Under the pieces are notes generated by a model, which was not told the origin of the DNA, did no database searches, and saw only the letters and a list, made by a program, of their open reading frames with translations. A stretch of DNA of 64,000 nucleotides from contig NZ_PGGN01000001.1 in assembly GCF_003010935.1 (NCBI RefSeq), positions 186,001 through 250,000 of the forward strand, written 5' to 3'. Shown here one piece after another: positions 45,797-55,461 of this stretch. Both the position numbers and the translations under genes were made by a program. This stretch comes from Phyllobacterium endophyticum (GTDB lineage Bacteria; Pseudomonadota; Alphaproteobacteria; Rhizobiales; Rhizobiaceae). How positions within the stretch are numbered: position 1 is the first letter of the stretch; each line of letters starts with the position of its first letter.

Positions 45797-47617
45797 TCAA
45801 TATACCCGCGCCTTCGGCGCGATTCTGGCGAGGCTGATACCGCCATCCTCTTCCTTGAGCAGCGGTTCGAGATGAACGGGTCGGTATGCTAGGGTTACCT
45901 TGCCGTCTGGCGCCAGCCACGCAAGGCTGTGCTTGCGCCAGTTGACGTCGTCGCGGTTTGGGAAGTCCTCGTGCGCATGGGCACCGCGGCTTTCCTTGCG
46001 AGCTTCTGCGGCAACGACCGTAGTGATGGCATTGGCCATGAGATTTTCAAGCTCCAGCGTTTCCACGAGATCGGAATTCCAGATCATGGAGCGGTCGGTG
46101 ACTTTGACGTCCGGCAGTTCGCGCCATATCTGCTCGATGCGGCTCACACCGGACTTCAGTGATTCCGAGGTTCGAAACACAGCTGCGTCTTCCTGCATGG
46201 TTCTCTGCATCTTCTCGCGCAGCGCAGCCGTCGGAGTGCCGCCATTTGCGTGACGCAGACGATCGAACCGATCCATGATCCTGGTCACGCAAGCTTCATT
46301 GATGTCGGGGATCTTCGTGTTGCGGTCTATGACCTGACCAGCACGAATCGCGGCGGCGCGGCCGAACACCACAAGATCGATCAGCGAGTTGGAGCCGAGG
46401 CGGTTGGCGCCGTGCACCGAGGCACAGCCTGCCTCGCCGACGGCCATCAGGCCCGGCTGGATGCGATCAGGATCCTCGACCGTCGGATTGAGCGCCTCGC
46501 CCCAGTAATTGGTAGGAATCCCGCCCATGTTGTAGTGAACCGTCGGCAGAACCGGGATAGGCTCCTTTGTAAGGTCGACGCCGGCAAAAATCTTCGCCGA
46601 TTCCGAAATGCCCGGCAGGCGCTCGTGCAAGACTGCCGGATCGAGATGATCCAGATGCAGGAAGATGTGATCCTTGTTCTTGCCGACGCCGCGGCCTTCG
46701 CGGATTTCCAGCGTCATGCAGCGCGAAACCACGTCCCGCGACGCAAGATCCTTGGCCGAGGGCGCATAGCGCTCCATGAAGCGCTCGCCCTCGGCATTGA
46801 CCAGATAGCCCCCCTCGCCGCGTGCGCCTTCGGTGATCAGACAGCCGGCGCCATATATGCCGGTCGGATGGAATTGCACGAACTCCATGTCCTGCAAGGG
46901 CAGGCCGGCCCGCGCGACCATGCCCCCGCCATCGCCTGTGCAGGTATGAGCCGAGGTCGCGGAGAAATAGGAACGGCCGTAGCCGCCCGTCGCCATGACC
47001 ACCATCTTGGCAGCAAAGCGATGGATCGTACCGTCGTCGAGGTTCCAAGCCACAACACCGGCGATCGTGCCGTCTTCATCCTGGATGAGATCTAGCGCGA
47101 AATATTCTATGAAGAACTGCGCATTGTGGCGAAGGCTCTGGCCGTAGAGCGTGTGCAGGATCGCATGACCGGTCCGGTCGGCGGCTGCGCAGGTACGCTG
47201 CACGGGCGGGCCATCGCCGTAATTCATCATGTGGCCGCCGAAGGGCCGCTGGTAGATCTTGCCCTCCTCGGTGCGGGAGAACGGCACACCGTAATGCTCC
47301 AGCTCGTAGACCGCGGCAGGCGCCTCGCGCGCCAGATATTCCATGGCGTCGGTATCGCCAAGCCAGTCCGACCCCTTGACCGTGTCATACATGTGCCATT
47401 GCCAGGAATCCGGACCCATGTTGCTGAGCGAGGCCGCAATGCCGCCTTGCGCGGCGACCGTGTGGGAACGGGTCGGGAAAACCTTGGTGATGCAGGCTGT
47501 CTTCAGGCCCTGTTCGGCCATGCCAAGAGTGGCGCGCAATCCCGCGCCCCCGGCGCCGACTACGACCACGTCGAACTTGTGGTCGACGAATGTGTAGGCT
47601 TTGTCTGTGGGTGCCAT
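45797..47617 (-). CDS. sdhA: Succinate dehydrogenase flavoprotein subunit
   Basis: A 606-residue catalytic subunit with covalently bound [18 protein letters not shown] binds the dinucleotide, and [10 protein letters not shown] contains the flavin-linked His; the active-site segments HPTGIYGAG and [12 protein letters not shown] are intact. GGAG precedes the start. It lies eight bases after sdhD and 18 before sdhB. Confidence 0.98.
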   Translation of the reverse strand: MAPTDKAYTFVDHKFDVVVVGAGGAGLRATLGMAEQGLKTACITKVFPTRSHTVAAQGGIAASLSNMGPDSWQWHMYDTVKGSDWLGDTDAMEYLAREAPAAVYELEHYGVPFSRTEEGKIYQRPFGGHMMNYGDGPPVQRTCAAADRTGHAILHTLYGQSLRHNAQFFIEYFALDLIQDEDGTIAGVVAWNLDDGTIHRFAAKMVVMATGGYGRSYFSATSAHTCTGDGGGMVARAGLPLQDMEFVQFHPTGIYGAGCLITEGARGEGGYLVNAEGERFMERYAPSAKDLASRDVVSRCMTLEIREGRGVGKNKDHIFLHLDHLDPAVLHERLPGISESAKIFAGVDLTKEPIPVLPTVHYNMGGIPTNYWGEALNPTVEDPDRIQPGLMAVGEAGCASVHGANRLGSNSLIDLVVFGRAAAIRAGQVIDRNTKIPDINEACVTRIMDRFDRLRHANGGTPTAALREKMQRTMQEDAAVFRTSESLKSGVSRIEQIWRELPDVKVTDRSMIWNSDLVETLELENLMANAITTVVAAEARKESRGAHAHEDFPNRDDVNWRKHSLAWLAPDGKVTLAYRPVHLEPLLKEEDGGISLARIAPKARVY

Positions 47618-47625
47618 GATCGAGG

Positions 47626-48009
47626 TTAAACTCCGAAGCTCAGCTTGAGGATCGCGAAGATGCAGACAATACCAACACCAAGTGCAAAGAAGGTATTGAG
47701 CATCAGGAGCACGACCTTTGTGCCTTCGCCGTGTACGTAGTCTTCGATGATGACCTGCATTCCAAGACGCATATGGTATAGCGGCGAGACAATTACCATC
47801 AGCATCACGAGCGCAGTCAGCGGGTGCGAGAGGGCCGCTTTCGTCTCGGCATAGCTTGCCCCGTGGAGCGAGAGGATAAGCCCGATGAAAAACAGGATCA
47901 GCGGAATATTCGACATCGCGGTAAGCCGTTGACGCCAGAAATGTTCCGTACCTTCTTTCGCGGAGCCAAGCCCGCGAACCTTCTTAAGCGGCGTGCGCAT
48001 GTCGCTCAT
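47626..48009 (-). CDS. sdhD: Succinate dehydrogenase membrane anchor subunit D
   Basis: A 127-residue protein with three transmembrane helices, including the heme/quinone-site segments [15 protein letters not shown] and [19 protein letters not shown]. The start at 48009 follows a GGAGG nine bases upstream; a longer reading frame into sdhC is not credible. It anchors SdhAB together with SdhC. Confidence 0.95.
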   Translation of the reverse strand: MSDMRTPLKKVRGLGSAKEGTEHFWRQRLTAMSNIPLILFFIGLILSLHGASYAETKAALSHPLTALVMLMVIVSPLYHMRLGMQVIIEDYVHGEGTKVVLLMLNTFFALGVGIVCIFAILKLSFGV

Positions 48010-48026
48010 CGTTCCGCCTCCTTTAA

Positions 48027-48425
48027 CTAGGCTATGGTGAATGCGGCGATCCAGACCAGGATCGTCAGGACAATGGACAGGACAAGATTTGCCCACGCCA
48101 TTCTCGTCGTGCTGCGCTTTTCCAGGCCGCGTCCCGTATCCCAGACCAGATGGCGTATACCGCCTATCATGTGGTGAATAAGGGCCCAGGTGTAACCAAG
48201 CAGGATCAGCAGACCGACCCATGACCCGTAGACCATGTTGACGATGTCGAACTGCCGCTCGCTTGTCGCAGTTGCTATAAGCCACCATGCGACCAGGAGT
48301 GTGCCCACATAAAGCGCCGATCCGGTAATACGGTGGACGATCGACATGACCATGGTGGGAATCGGCTTGTAGATCTGCAAATGCGGCGACAATGGCCGGT
48401 TCGAGTGCAAACTTGTCTTGCTCAT
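48027..48425 (-). CDS. sdhC: Succinate dehydrogenase cytochrome b556 subunit
   Basis: A 132-residue, three-helix anchor subunit. RPLSPHLQIYKP near the N-terminus and SIVHRITG (quinone site), then the heme His in HHMIGGIRHLVWD, are standard. The start at 48425 is preceded by GGGGA. It is the first gene of sdhCDAB. Confidence 0.96.
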   Translation of the reverse strand: MSKTSLHSNRPLSPHLQIYKPIPTMVMSIVHRITGSALYVGTLLVAWWLIATATSERQFDIVNMVYGSWVGLLILLGYTWALIHHMIGGIRHLVWDTGRGLEKRSTTRMAWANLVLSIVLTILVWIAAFTIA

Positions 48426-48787
48426 AGCGTCCCCAATGATAAGCGCTCGCCTGGACTGGCGGGCAGGGCCGAAAAGGCTGGATAGAGGCAATTTAGAGGG
48501 GTTTTAATCCGGTTTTTGCACTGCGTCAAAGCCCCATTCCGCCACCTCATGCGGCGAATCGGCTTCAATAGCAAGTCAATAAGGTTTGTGCTTAGAATTC
48601 AATCGTTTAAAGCGGTAAAAACGTGGGCTAGAGTGGGAAAGCAAAGCACGTGTGCCCTGCGAAAATAAATCTTCCGGGCTCCCGGCCGCGAGGTTAGAAT
48701 CATCAGATTTATACTATCGTCTTATGCGGCAGGACAGGTCGCGCGCAGGATATTCTCCTGTTCGCACCGTTCCGGCGGTGATCGCGA
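48426..48787. other. Gene-free region upstream of sdhC
   Basis: About 360 bases between the 3' end of a GNAT gene and sdhC. Apart from a candidate sigma-70 promoter near sdhC (48501-48529), I see no ORF, tRNA or strong hairpin here. Confidence 0.6.
48501..48529 (-). promoter_or_regulatory. Candidate sigma-70 promoter of sdhCDAB
   Basis: On the minus strand, TTGACG is followed after 17 bases by TAAAAC, about 75 bases before the sdhC start. The -35 fits well; the -10 is weak. Confidence 0.4.
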
Positions 48788-49261
48788 TCATTGGTTGCCG
48801 AAGCGGATGATGAAGCTGGTCCAGTCCGCGGAAGCGGCCACCTGTTCATAGAGCTTGCGGCCATCTTCAGGAACCCGCGGCGCATTGAGCGACAGCTTGG
48901 TCCAGCCCCGCTCCTCCGCCTTGTCGGCGAGCACGTCGATCAAAGCCTTGGCAATACCTTTGCCGCGATGGTCGTGATGAACGTAGATATGATCCACCTG
49001 TCCCGCACGCATGCCCGACACCGGCTCCGGAAGATCATAGAAGATGACAAAGCCGACGAGCACGCCATCGAGACGCGCACCTGCAATTTCGGCCGTGCGG
49101 TCGCGCAGCAGGTTCTCCGCATAATAATCGTCCGGACGGCGCGGGGCGCCCCTTTTCAAGGCTTGGGCATAGCTGGCAAGAAGCGGCGCGAACTCATGGG
49201 CATGACTGAGATGCAGCAGGGAAATGTCGATGGCATGGTCGTCCGCGCTTTTCTTGGTCAT
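48788..49261 (-). CDS. GNAT family N-acetyltransferase
   Basis: A 157-residue GNAT acetyltransferase. The acetyl-CoA loop HHDHRGKGIAKALIDVL is clear, followed by the conserved late-domain pattern LSLNAPRVPEDGRKLYEQ. The substrate is unknown. It stands alone, upstream of the sdh promoter region. Confidence 0.87.
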   Translation of the reverse strand: MTKKSADDHAIDISLLHLSHAHEFAPLLASYAQALKRGAPRRPDDYYAENLLRDRTAEIAGARLDGVLVGFVIFYDLPEPVSGMRAGQVDHIYVHHDHRGKGIAKALIDVLADKAEERGWTKLSLNAPRVPEDGRKLYEQVAASADWTSFIIRFGNQ

Positions 49262-49399
49262 GGTCGCATTCCGTCCCTTCGTGACTGCCGCAGCAGCAGT
49301 GTTCTCATCTATTGCGAGGATTGGGTGATTGCGGCACGCCCGTCAACCTGCGCGGAGCATGAAAATCGATTTGATTACCGCCGGTGCAGATGACAATTG

Positions 49400-49414
49400 T
49401 TAATAAAGGGTTAA
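49400..49414 (+). promoter_or_regulatory. CtrA-type box before a small secreted protein gene
   Basis: TTAA-TAAAGGG-TTAA is an exact TTAA-N7-TTAA match, 40 bases before the ATG at 49455. The close spacing places it where CtrA would contact a promoter. Confidence 0.6.
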
Positions 49415-49454
49415 TCTGTCTGAAGAACGGTTCGGGTCGCGAAGGAATGCATCA

Positions 49455-49868
49455 ATGCTGGCCAGAAAAAATGCCTTTGTCATGTGGCGGCTGGTCGCCA
49501 CGACAGTACTGTCGATCGGATTGGCTGCCCCGGCGGTTGCGGACAATAAAATAAATGCCGGCAACTCATTCGGCGATGAGTATGGAAACATCGTCTATTA
49601 CGAGGCAGGCGGGTCCAAGATAATCTTCGTAGGCGGCGCGGCAGCTCAATCCGACGTGGTGGGACGCCGTATCCGCAGTGAAGTTCCGGTTTACCGCCGT
49701 GGCAGCAAGCAACCGGCGATTATTTCTCCACCAGCCGATCCGATGGTGATCGGCGTGGTCCCGCCGCCCAATACAAGCTGCGACAGCCCGATAATGGTCA
49801 AGGGCCTCGGCTACCAGTACGGCATCGACCGCAACTCGACCATCATTCTTGGTCATCCGGGCTGCTGA
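49455..49868 (+). CDS. Small secreted protein of unknown function
   Basis: A 137-residue predicted exported protein. The N-terminus has basic residues and a hydrophobic stretch ending in APAVADN, a good Sec signal peptide with cleavage near residue 30. The mature part is short, with a Gly-rich segment, a PPADP/PPPN proline-rich stretch and two Cys (SCDSP and the final GHPGC) that could form a disulfide. AAGGA precedes the start. I do not recognise a family. A CtrA-type box lies upstream. Confidence 0.75.
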   Translation: MLARKNAFVMWRLVATTVLSIGLAAPAVADNKINAGNSFGDEYGNIVYYEAGGSKIIFVGGAAAQSDVVGRRIRSEVPVYRRGSKQPAIISPPADPMVIGVVPPPNTSCDSPIMVKGLGYQYGIDRNSTIILGHPGC

Positions 49869-49948
49869 CCGAAACTTGCGTCCCGAGATTTGATTTGCCT
49901 CTGTGACCGGCGCCCTGTAATGGGGCCGCTTTCAAGAGGTAAGAATGC

Positions 49949-50659
49949 ATGGCTCGTAGTACCGACGGCGCACTCGTCCTGTTTTCCGGCGGGCAGGATT
50001 CGGCCACCTGTCTTGCCTGGGCGCTTTCGCGCTTCGACCGCGTCGAAACCGTCGGCTTCGATTATGGCCAGCGGCACCGTATCGAGCTTGAAGTGCGCAG
50101 CCAATTTCGTGGCGCGCTCAGGCGAACGTTTTCCGAATGGGCAGAGCGGCTCGGCGATGATCATCTGCTGGATGCAGGTATTATCGGCCAGCTCGGATCC
50201 ACTGCCATGACGCAGGATATTGCAATCGAAATGGCGGATAATGGCTTGTCCAATACCTTTGTTCCGGGCCGCAATCTGCTGTTCTTCACCCTCGCCGGTG
50301 CACTGGCGTACCGGCGCGGCCTTCGCGTGATCGTCGGCGGCATGTGCGAGACGGATTATTCCGGTTATCCCGATTGCCGCGATGACACGTTGAAAGCCCA
50401 GCAGGTAGCGCTGTCGCTTGGACTGGACCGCCGCATGACGATTGAAACGCCATTGATGTGGCTCGACAAGGCGGAGACCTTCGCTCTTGCGCGGGATCTT
50501 GGCGGGCAATCCCTGCTCAACCTGATCATGGAACACACCCACACCTGCTATCTTGGCGATCGCACGCAACGTCACAACTGGGGGTATGGCTGTGGCACCT
50601 GCCCCGCCTGCGAATTGCGCGCGAACGGATGGCGGAAGTTCAAGGCCGAAGCCGCATGA
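49949..50659 (+). CDS. queC: 7-cyano-7-deazaguanine synthase
   Basis: A 236-residue PP-loop ATPase that converts 7-carboxy-7-deazaguanine (CDG) to preQ0 with ATP and ammonia. The PP-loop is [16 protein letters not shown], and the zinc site is the C-terminal Cys cluster ([18 protein letters not shown]). AAGAGG lies nine bases upstream. It is the first gene of queC-queE-queD-queF, and its stop overlaps queE (ATGA). Confidence 0.96.
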   Translation: MARSTDGALVLFSGGQDSATCLAWALSRFDRVETVGFDYGQRHRIELEVRSQFRGALRRTFSEWAERLGDDHLLDAGIIGQLGSTAMTQDIAIEMADNGLSNTFVPGRNLLFFTLAGALAYRRGLRVIVGGMCETDYSGYPDCRDDTLKAQQVALSLGLDRRMTIETPLMWLDKAETFALARDLGGQSLLNLIMEHTHTCYLGDRTQRHNWGYGCGTCPACELRANGWRKFKAEAA

Positions 50660-51309
50660 CCTATGCCGTCAAGGAAATCTACCTGACGCTGCAGGGTGAA
50701 GGCAACCACACAGGCCGGGCTGCCGTGTTCATGCGTTTTACCGGCTGTAACCTGTGGTCCGGGCTCGAGCGCGACCGCGAAGAAGCGATCTGCAAGTTCT
50801 GCGATACGGATTTCGTCGGCGTCAATGGTCCGGGCGGCGGCAAGTTCAAGACGGCAGACGCTCTGGCCGACAGCGTTGCTTCCGCTTGGCCTGCTGGCGG
50901 TGGAGGACAACCCTACGTCATCTGCACCGGCGGCGAGCCCCTGCTCCAGCTCGACCTGCCCCTGTTAGACGCTTTTCACGCACGCGGCTTCGAGGTCGGT
51001 ATCGAGACCAACGGCACCATCGCGGCACCGGCGGATATCGACTGGATCTGCGTTTCGCCCAAGGCATCAGCGCCGCTCGTCCAGACCAGCGGCAACGAAC
51101 TGAAACTGGTCTATCCGCAGAAGGAAAGCGAGGCGCACCCGTCGCGGTTCGAGCAGCTTTCGTTCCAGCATTTCTATTTGCAGCCTCTTGACGTCATCGG
51201 TGATCCGGCGCAAACCGCCGCTCATGTGGCATCTGCAGCGGCCTATTGCCTCGCCCATCCGCTTTGGCGGCTGAGCACGCAGACACACAAGATACTGGGT
51301 TTGCCTTGA
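50656..51309 (+). CDS. queE: 7-carboxy-7-deazaguanine synthase
   Basis: A 217-residue radical-SAM enzyme that contracts 6-carboxytetrahydropterin to CDG. Instead of the CX3CX2C of most radical-SAM proteins it has the CX14CX2C insertion cluster (Cys in TGCNLW, then ICKFC), a known QueE variant. The N-terminal [10 protein letters not shown] motif is present. The start overlaps queC in ATGA; longer readings upstream lie inside queC. Confidence 0.95.
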   Translation: MTYAVKEIYLTLQGEGNHTGRAAVFMRFTGCNLWSGLERDREEAICKFCDTDFVGVNGPGGGKFKTADALADSVASAWPAGGGGQPYVICTGGEPLLQLDLPLLDAFHARGFEVGIETNGTIAAPADIDWICVSPKASAPLVQTSGNELKLVYPQKESEAHPSRFEQLSFQHFYLQPLDVIGDPAQTAAHVASAAAYCLAHPLWRLSTQTHKILGLP

Positions 51310-51416
51310 GGTAAGCCCTTTGTTTACCGCAATTTCGATTGCCAAAACCGTTACACAGTTTTGCTGGAATTGCTTTAGCGGGCGCCTGTACTGCGCCAAT
51401 GCGAACAAGGAAAACC

Positions 51417-51803
51417 ATGAGAATCTTCAACGAATTCACGTTCGAAGCGGCGCATCATCTGCCGCACATCTTCCCCGACGGGCACATCAACACGCGCCTG
51501 CACGGGCACAGTTTCCGCGTTCGCGTGACGCTGGAAGGAAAACCCGATGGCAAGACCGGACTGATCTCCGATCTAGGCACGGTTAAAGCCGCCTTCGACA
51601 GTGCCCATGAGAAACTGGATCATCGTTACCTCAATGAGGTCGATGGGCTGGAGACGCCGACACTCGAAAACATTTCCATGTGGTTGTGGCGGCACTTTGC
51701 CCGGTCGCTTTCTGGCCTGGCGCAAGTGGGGGTATACAGGGACACTTGCGGCGAAGGCTGCGAATACGCGGGCGAATATGAGATCGAAAGGAAAGCAGCA
51801 TGA
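51417..51803 (+). CDS. queD: 6-carboxy-5,6,7,8-tetrahydropterin synthase-like protein (Cys27 replaced)
   Basis: A 128-residue T-fold enzyme expected to make 6-carboxytetrahydropterin from dihydroneopterin triphosphate. The zinc His residues are kept (AAHHLP and LHGHS), as are [18 protein letters not shown] and the C-terminal [11 protein letters not shown]. In E. coli QueD the segment GHKCGRLHGH carries catalytic Cys27; here the aligned segment is [10 protein letters not shown], with Asn at the Cys position. AAGGA precedes the ATG. The stop overlaps queF (ATGA). Confidence 0.9.
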   Translation: MRIFNEFTFEAAHHLPHIFPDGHINTRLHGHSFRVRVTLEGKPDGKTGLISDLGTVKAAFDSAHEKLDHRYLNEVDGLETPTLENISMWLWRHFARSLSGLAQVGVYRDTCGEGCEYAGEYEIERKAA

Positions 51804-52258
51804 GTCATTTTGCGCAAACAGCAACGATGCTCGGCAAGGATGTCAAAATTCCCCAGCATCCGGACGAGGCCGTCCTCGATGCAGTGCCCAACCCGCAGGC
51901 GGGAACACTTTTCCTCGCCCGCTTCGCCTGTCCGGAATTCACCTCTCTATGTCCGGTAACCGGCCAGCCCGATTTCGGTCACCTGGTCATCGACTATGCC
52001 CCGGACCAGACGCTGGTGGAGTCGAAATCGCTGAAGCTGTTTTTGGGCAGTTTCCGCAACCATGGCGCTTTTCACGAGGATTGCACGGTCGGCATCGGCA
52101 AGCGCATCGTCGAGGCAGTCAAACCGCTATGGCTGCGCATTGGCGGTTACTGGTATCCGCGCGGCGGGATTCCGATAGACGTGTTCTGGCAGACGGGCCC
52201 GGTACCGGAAGGTCTATGGCTGCCGGACCAGGGTGTGCCGGCTTATCGGGGGCGGTGA
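51800..52258 (+). CDS. queF: NADPH-dependent 7-cyano-7-deazaguanine reductase
   Basis: A 152-residue single-domain (unimodular) QueF that reduces preQ0 to preQ1. The nucleophilic Cys is in [11 protein letters not shown], and the substrate/NADPH motif [22 protein letters not shown] is intact. It ends the que cluster and starts inside the queD stop. Confidence 0.96.
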   Translation: MSHFAQTATMLGKDVKIPQHPDEAVLDAVPNPQAGTLFLARFACPEFTSLCPVTGQPDFGHLVIDYAPDQTLVESKSLKLFLGSFRNHGAFHEDCTVGIGKRIVEAVKPLWLRIGGYWYPRGGIPIDVFWQTGPVPEGLWLPDQGVPAYRGR

Positions 52259-52287
52259 TGGATTAGTGCCGGCGGGTGATGCCGATG

Positions 52288-52309
52288 ATCTCCCCCACAA
52301 GGGGGAGAT
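52288..52309. repeat. Short GC-rich palindrome between queF and leuC
   Basis: ATCTCCCCC-ACAA-GGGGGAGAT, a perfect 9-bp stem with a four-base loop, in the gap between the convergent queF and leuC genes. No U-run follows on either strand. The same kind of CTCCCCC palindrome is frequent between genes in rhizobial chromosomes. Confidence 0.6.
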
Positions 52310-52316
52310 AAAGAGC

Positions 52317-53726
52317 TTACTTCCACTCTCTGATATCGACGAAATGTCCGGCAATTGCCGCCGCCGCTGCCATGGCTGGCGAGACGAGATGCGTGCGCCC
52401 CTTGAAGCCCTGACGGCCCTCGAAATTACGGTTCGAGGTGGAAGCGCAGCGTTCGCCGGGCTTCAGACGATCATCGTTCATCGCGAGGCACATGGAACAG
52501 CCCGGCTCGCGCCAGTCGAAACCGGCAGCCTTGAAAATCTTGTCCAGACCCTCGGCTTCCGCCTGTTGCTTGACGAGGCCGGAGCCCGGTACGATCATCG
52601 CATCCACGGTTGGCGCGACCGTATGGCCCTCGACCACCTTGGCGACCTCGCGCAGATCCTCGATGCGACCATTGGTGCAGGAGCCGATGAACACGCGGTC
52701 CAGCTTGATGTCGGTGATCGGCGTGCCGGGCTTCAACCCCATGTAGTCAAGAGCACGCCACTTCGATGAGCGCTTGGTTTCATCCGGAATCTCGTCCGGA
52801 TTCGGCACGGCGCCGGTAACGGAGATGACGTCTTCCGGCGAGGAACCCCACGATACGATCGGCGGCAGGTCCGCAGCGTTGAGGACCACGACCTTGTCGA
52901 AATGCGCGCCCTCGTCGCTCTGCAGCGTCTTCCAATATTCAAGCGCCATGTCCCACGCCTCGCCCTTGGGTGCGCGGGGCTTATCCTTCACATAGGCGAA
53001 TGTCGTCTCGTCGGGCGCAATCAGTCCGGCACGGGCACCGCCTTCGATCGACATGTTGCAGATGGTCATGCGACCTTCCATCGACAGCGCGCGAATGGCC
53101 TCGCCGGCATATTCGATGACATAACCGGTGCCCCCTGCGGTGCCGATTTCGCCTATGATGGCGAGGATGATGTCCTTGGCCGTCACGCCAGCCGGCAATA
53201 CGCCGTCGACCCGCACCAGCATGTTCTTGGCTTTAGACTGGATCAGCGTCTGCGTCGCGAGAACATGCTCGACTTCGGACGTGCCGATGCCGTGCGCGAG
53301 CGCTCCGAAAGCTCCATGCGTGGACGTGTGGCTATCACCACAGACGATGGTCATTCCTGGCAGGGTAAAACCCTGTTCAGGCCCGATGATGTGGACGATA
53401 CCCTGGCGGATATCCTTCTCCGAATAATATTCGACGCCGAAATCCAGCGCATTCCTGGCGAGAGCCTCAACCTGGATACGGCTTTCATTGTTCTCGATAC
53501 GCTTGGTCCGGTCGGGCGACGTCGGGATGTTATGATCCACGACGGCGAGCGTCTTTTCCGGATGACGAACCTTGCGGCCGGTGAGGCGCAGGCCTTCGAA
53601 AGCCTGCGGGCTGGTCACTTCATGCACAAGATGTCGATCGATATAGAGCAGGCATGTGCCGTCCTCCTGACTATCGACCAGATGGTCATCCCATATCTTG
53701 TCATAAAGAGTGCGTGGCGCAGACAT
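52317..53726 (-). CDS. leuC: 3-isopropylmalate dehydratase large subunit
   Basis: A 469-residue aconitase-family enzyme of leucine biosynthesis, isomerising 2- to 3-isopropylmalate with LeuD. The [4Fe-4S] Cys ligands are visible in [11 protein letters not shown] and in CSMCLAMN, and [23 protein letters not shown] is the signature. The start at 53726 has AAGGAAG upstream. leuD is not adjacent. Confidence 0.96.
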   Translation of the reverse strand: MSAPRTLYDKIWDDHLVDSQEDGTCLLYIDRHLVHEVTSPQAFEGLRLTGRKVRHPEKTLAVVDHNIPTSPDRTKRIENNESRIQVEALARNALDFGVEYYSEKDIRQGIVHIIGPEQGFTLPGMTIVCGDSHTSTHGAFGALAHGIGTSEVEHVLATQTLIQSKAKNMLVRVDGVLPAGVTAKDIILAIIGEIGTAGGTGYVIEYAGEAIRALSMEGRMTICNMSIEGGARAGLIAPDETTFAYVKDKPRAPKGEAWDMALEYWKTLQSDEGAHFDKVVVLNAADLPPIVSWGSSPEDVISVTGAVPNPDEIPDETKRSSKWRALDYMGLKPGTPITDIKLDRVFIGSCTNGRIEDLREVAKVVEGHTVAPTVDAMIVPGSGLVKQQAEAEGLDKIFKAAGFDWREPGCSMCLAMNDDRLKPGERCASTSNRNFEGRQGFKGRTHLVSPAMAAAAAIAGHFVDIREWK

Positions 53727-53845
53727 TGCGATACTTCCTTGAGACTTTCTGATTAGTTCGTGGACATATGCACTTGAGGTCCACATACGTCAAGAAACAA
53801 GCGATAAAAGTAATAATTCGGCGACAAAGCGCCGCTCTTTTCGAT

Positions 53846-54697
53846 TTAGCGGCGATTGAGACGACGTTCCAGCCAGCGCAGCCCCAGTGACAGGCTGATG
53901 GTCAGAACGAGGTATATATAGGCAACGACCGAATAGGTTTCAAAGAAGCGGAACGAGCCCGAGGCATAGACCTTGCCCATCTGGGTTACGTCGACGACGC
54001 CAAGGACCGAGACAAGCGAACTATCCTTCACCATCGAGATGAAATCATTGCCGTAGGGCGGCAGGATGGTGCGGATCGCTTGCGGCATGATGATCAGCCG
54101 GAACCGCTCAAAACGCTTGAGGCCCAACGCTTTCGCAGCTTCGATCTGACCCTTGTCGACCGCTTGAATGCCCGCCCGGAAAATCTCGGCGAGAAAAGCG
54201 GCATAGGCCAGCATCAATGCGATGATCGCGCGCCAGAGCAGCGAGAAATCGCGAACTTGCAACGGATCGAGAAGCCCTGCCGAATGCAGCGGCGGCGTCA
54301 CGAAATTCCACAGCCAGATTGCAGCCGGCGCACCGACAAAGGCGATGTAGAACAGCAGCACAAGCAAGGGGATGCCGCGAACAATCTCGACATAAAATCG
54401 CGCCGTCTGCCTTATTGCGATATGATCTGAAAGGCTCATTACAGCGAGGAGAAGACCGAGGGCCGACGCGAGGAAGAAGGCCAGCAGCGAGACCCAGACA
54501 GTAATCCAGATGCCCTGCGAGACCGTAGCAAAAACCTGTCCGTAGATCGGAGTGACGAGAATGGCGATGCCAAGTGCAATGGCAATCGTCCCTGCAACAA
54601 GCAGCCACCAGGGGAATTCCTTCTCGGAAGGTCCCCTGCTCTTCGTGTTATCCGGCACAGTCGGGATTACTGCCCGAGCTTGTAGTCGAGGAACCAT
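53846..54697 (-). CDS. Polar amino-acid ABC transporter permease
   Basis: A 283-residue inner-membrane permease of the HisM/GlnP type with a hydrophobic N-terminal helix (about 28-48) and about five more. The ATPase-contact EAA loop EAAKALGLKRFERFRLIIMPQAIR is present. Its 5' end overlaps the binding-protein gene; a GTG at 54658, nine bases after that gene's stop, would avoid the overlap and may be the true start. No ATP-binding subunit is encoded nearby. Confidence 0.9.
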   Translation of the reverse strand: MVPRLQARAVIPTVPDNTKSRGPSEKEFPWWLLVAGTIAIALGIAILVTPIYGQVFATVSQGIWITVWVSLLAFFLASALGLLLAVMSLSDHIAIRQTARFYVEIVRGIPLLVLLFYIAFVGAPAAIWLWNFVTPPLHSAGLLDPLQVRDFSLLWRAIIALMLAYAAFLAEIFRAGIQAVDKGQIEAAKALGLKRFERFRLIIMPQAIRTILPPYGNDFISMVKDSSLVSVLGVVDVTQMGKVYASGSFRFFETYSVVAYIYLVLTISLSLGLRWLERRLNRR

Positions 54698-55461
54698 TTC
54701 TTGTTGAGCGCATCGAATGTGCCATCCGCTTTCAGCGCAGCAATGGCTGCATTGACAGGAGCGACGAGATCAGAACCCTTCGGAAAGATGAAACCGAAAT
54801 CCTCGGCGCCGAGCGGCCCGCCAATGAGCTTCAAGGCGCCGCCGGACGCATCGACATAGCCCTTGCCGGCCGTGCTGTCAGTAAGAACAAGATCGACATC
54901 GCCCGTTTTCAACGCCTGGATGGTCGCGCCGAACGTTTCGAAAAGTTTGATGCGCGGGTTCTGCTCGTTGCCATCAAGCACGTTGTAGACGGCGACGTAG
55001 AAATTGCTGGTACCCGGCTGTGCACCCACAAGCGTATCTTTGGCGTCGGCAAAGCTCTTCGGATCGGTAAAGCGGTTCTCGTCGCCGCGCACCAGCATGA
55101 ACTGCTCCGAGCGCATATAAGGTTCTGAGAAATCCACTTTCTGCTTGCGTTCGTCATTGATGGTGATGCCGGTCATGCCGATCTGGTACTGATTGTCCGA
55201 GACCGCCTGGATCATCGCGTCCCAGCTGGTGTTGAGATATTCGACCTTGAAATTGAGCCGTCTGGCGATCTCGTTCATCGCGTCATATTCCCACCCGACA
55301 GCCCTGCCGGTCTTCGGGTCGACGAATTGCAGCGGCGGATATGCATTCTCCGTCACGACCGCAATTTTCCGGCCGCCAAGGTCGGGCAGATCAGCAGCCC
55401 ATGCAGAAAACGGCGTCAAGGCGAGTATAAGCCCTGCCAAAAGTACGGATCGCAAGTTCAT
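54667..55461 (-). CDS. Amino-acid ABC transporter substrate-binding protein
   Basis: A 264-residue periplasmic binding protein of family 3 (SBP_bac_3). The signal peptide ends around SAWAADLP (residue 23). Core motifs include VVTENAYPPLQFVDPKTGRAVGWEYD and the ligand-binding Asp region (LVLTDSTAGKGY). It is the first gene of the unit with the permease. The ligand is probably a polar or acidic amino acid but is not assigned. Confidence 0.92.
   Translation of the reverse strand: MNLRSVLLAGLILALTPFSAWAADLPDLGGRKIAVVTENAYPPLQFVDPKTGRAVGWEYDAMNEIARRLNFKVEYLNTSWDAMIQAVSDNQYQIGMTGITINDERKQKVDFSEPYMRSEQFMLVRGDENRFTDPKSFADAKDTLVGAQPGTSNFYVAVYNVLDGNEQNPRIKLFETFGATIQALKTGDVDLVLTDSTAGKGYVDASGGALKLIGGPLGAEDFGFIFPKGSDLVAPVNAAIAALKADGTFDALNKKWFLDYKLGQ

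Noticed and set aside
49869-49948. preQ1 riboswitch upstream of queC
   Set aside because: I could not identify the conserved core or a suitable pseudoknot; a covariance scan would be needed to be certain.
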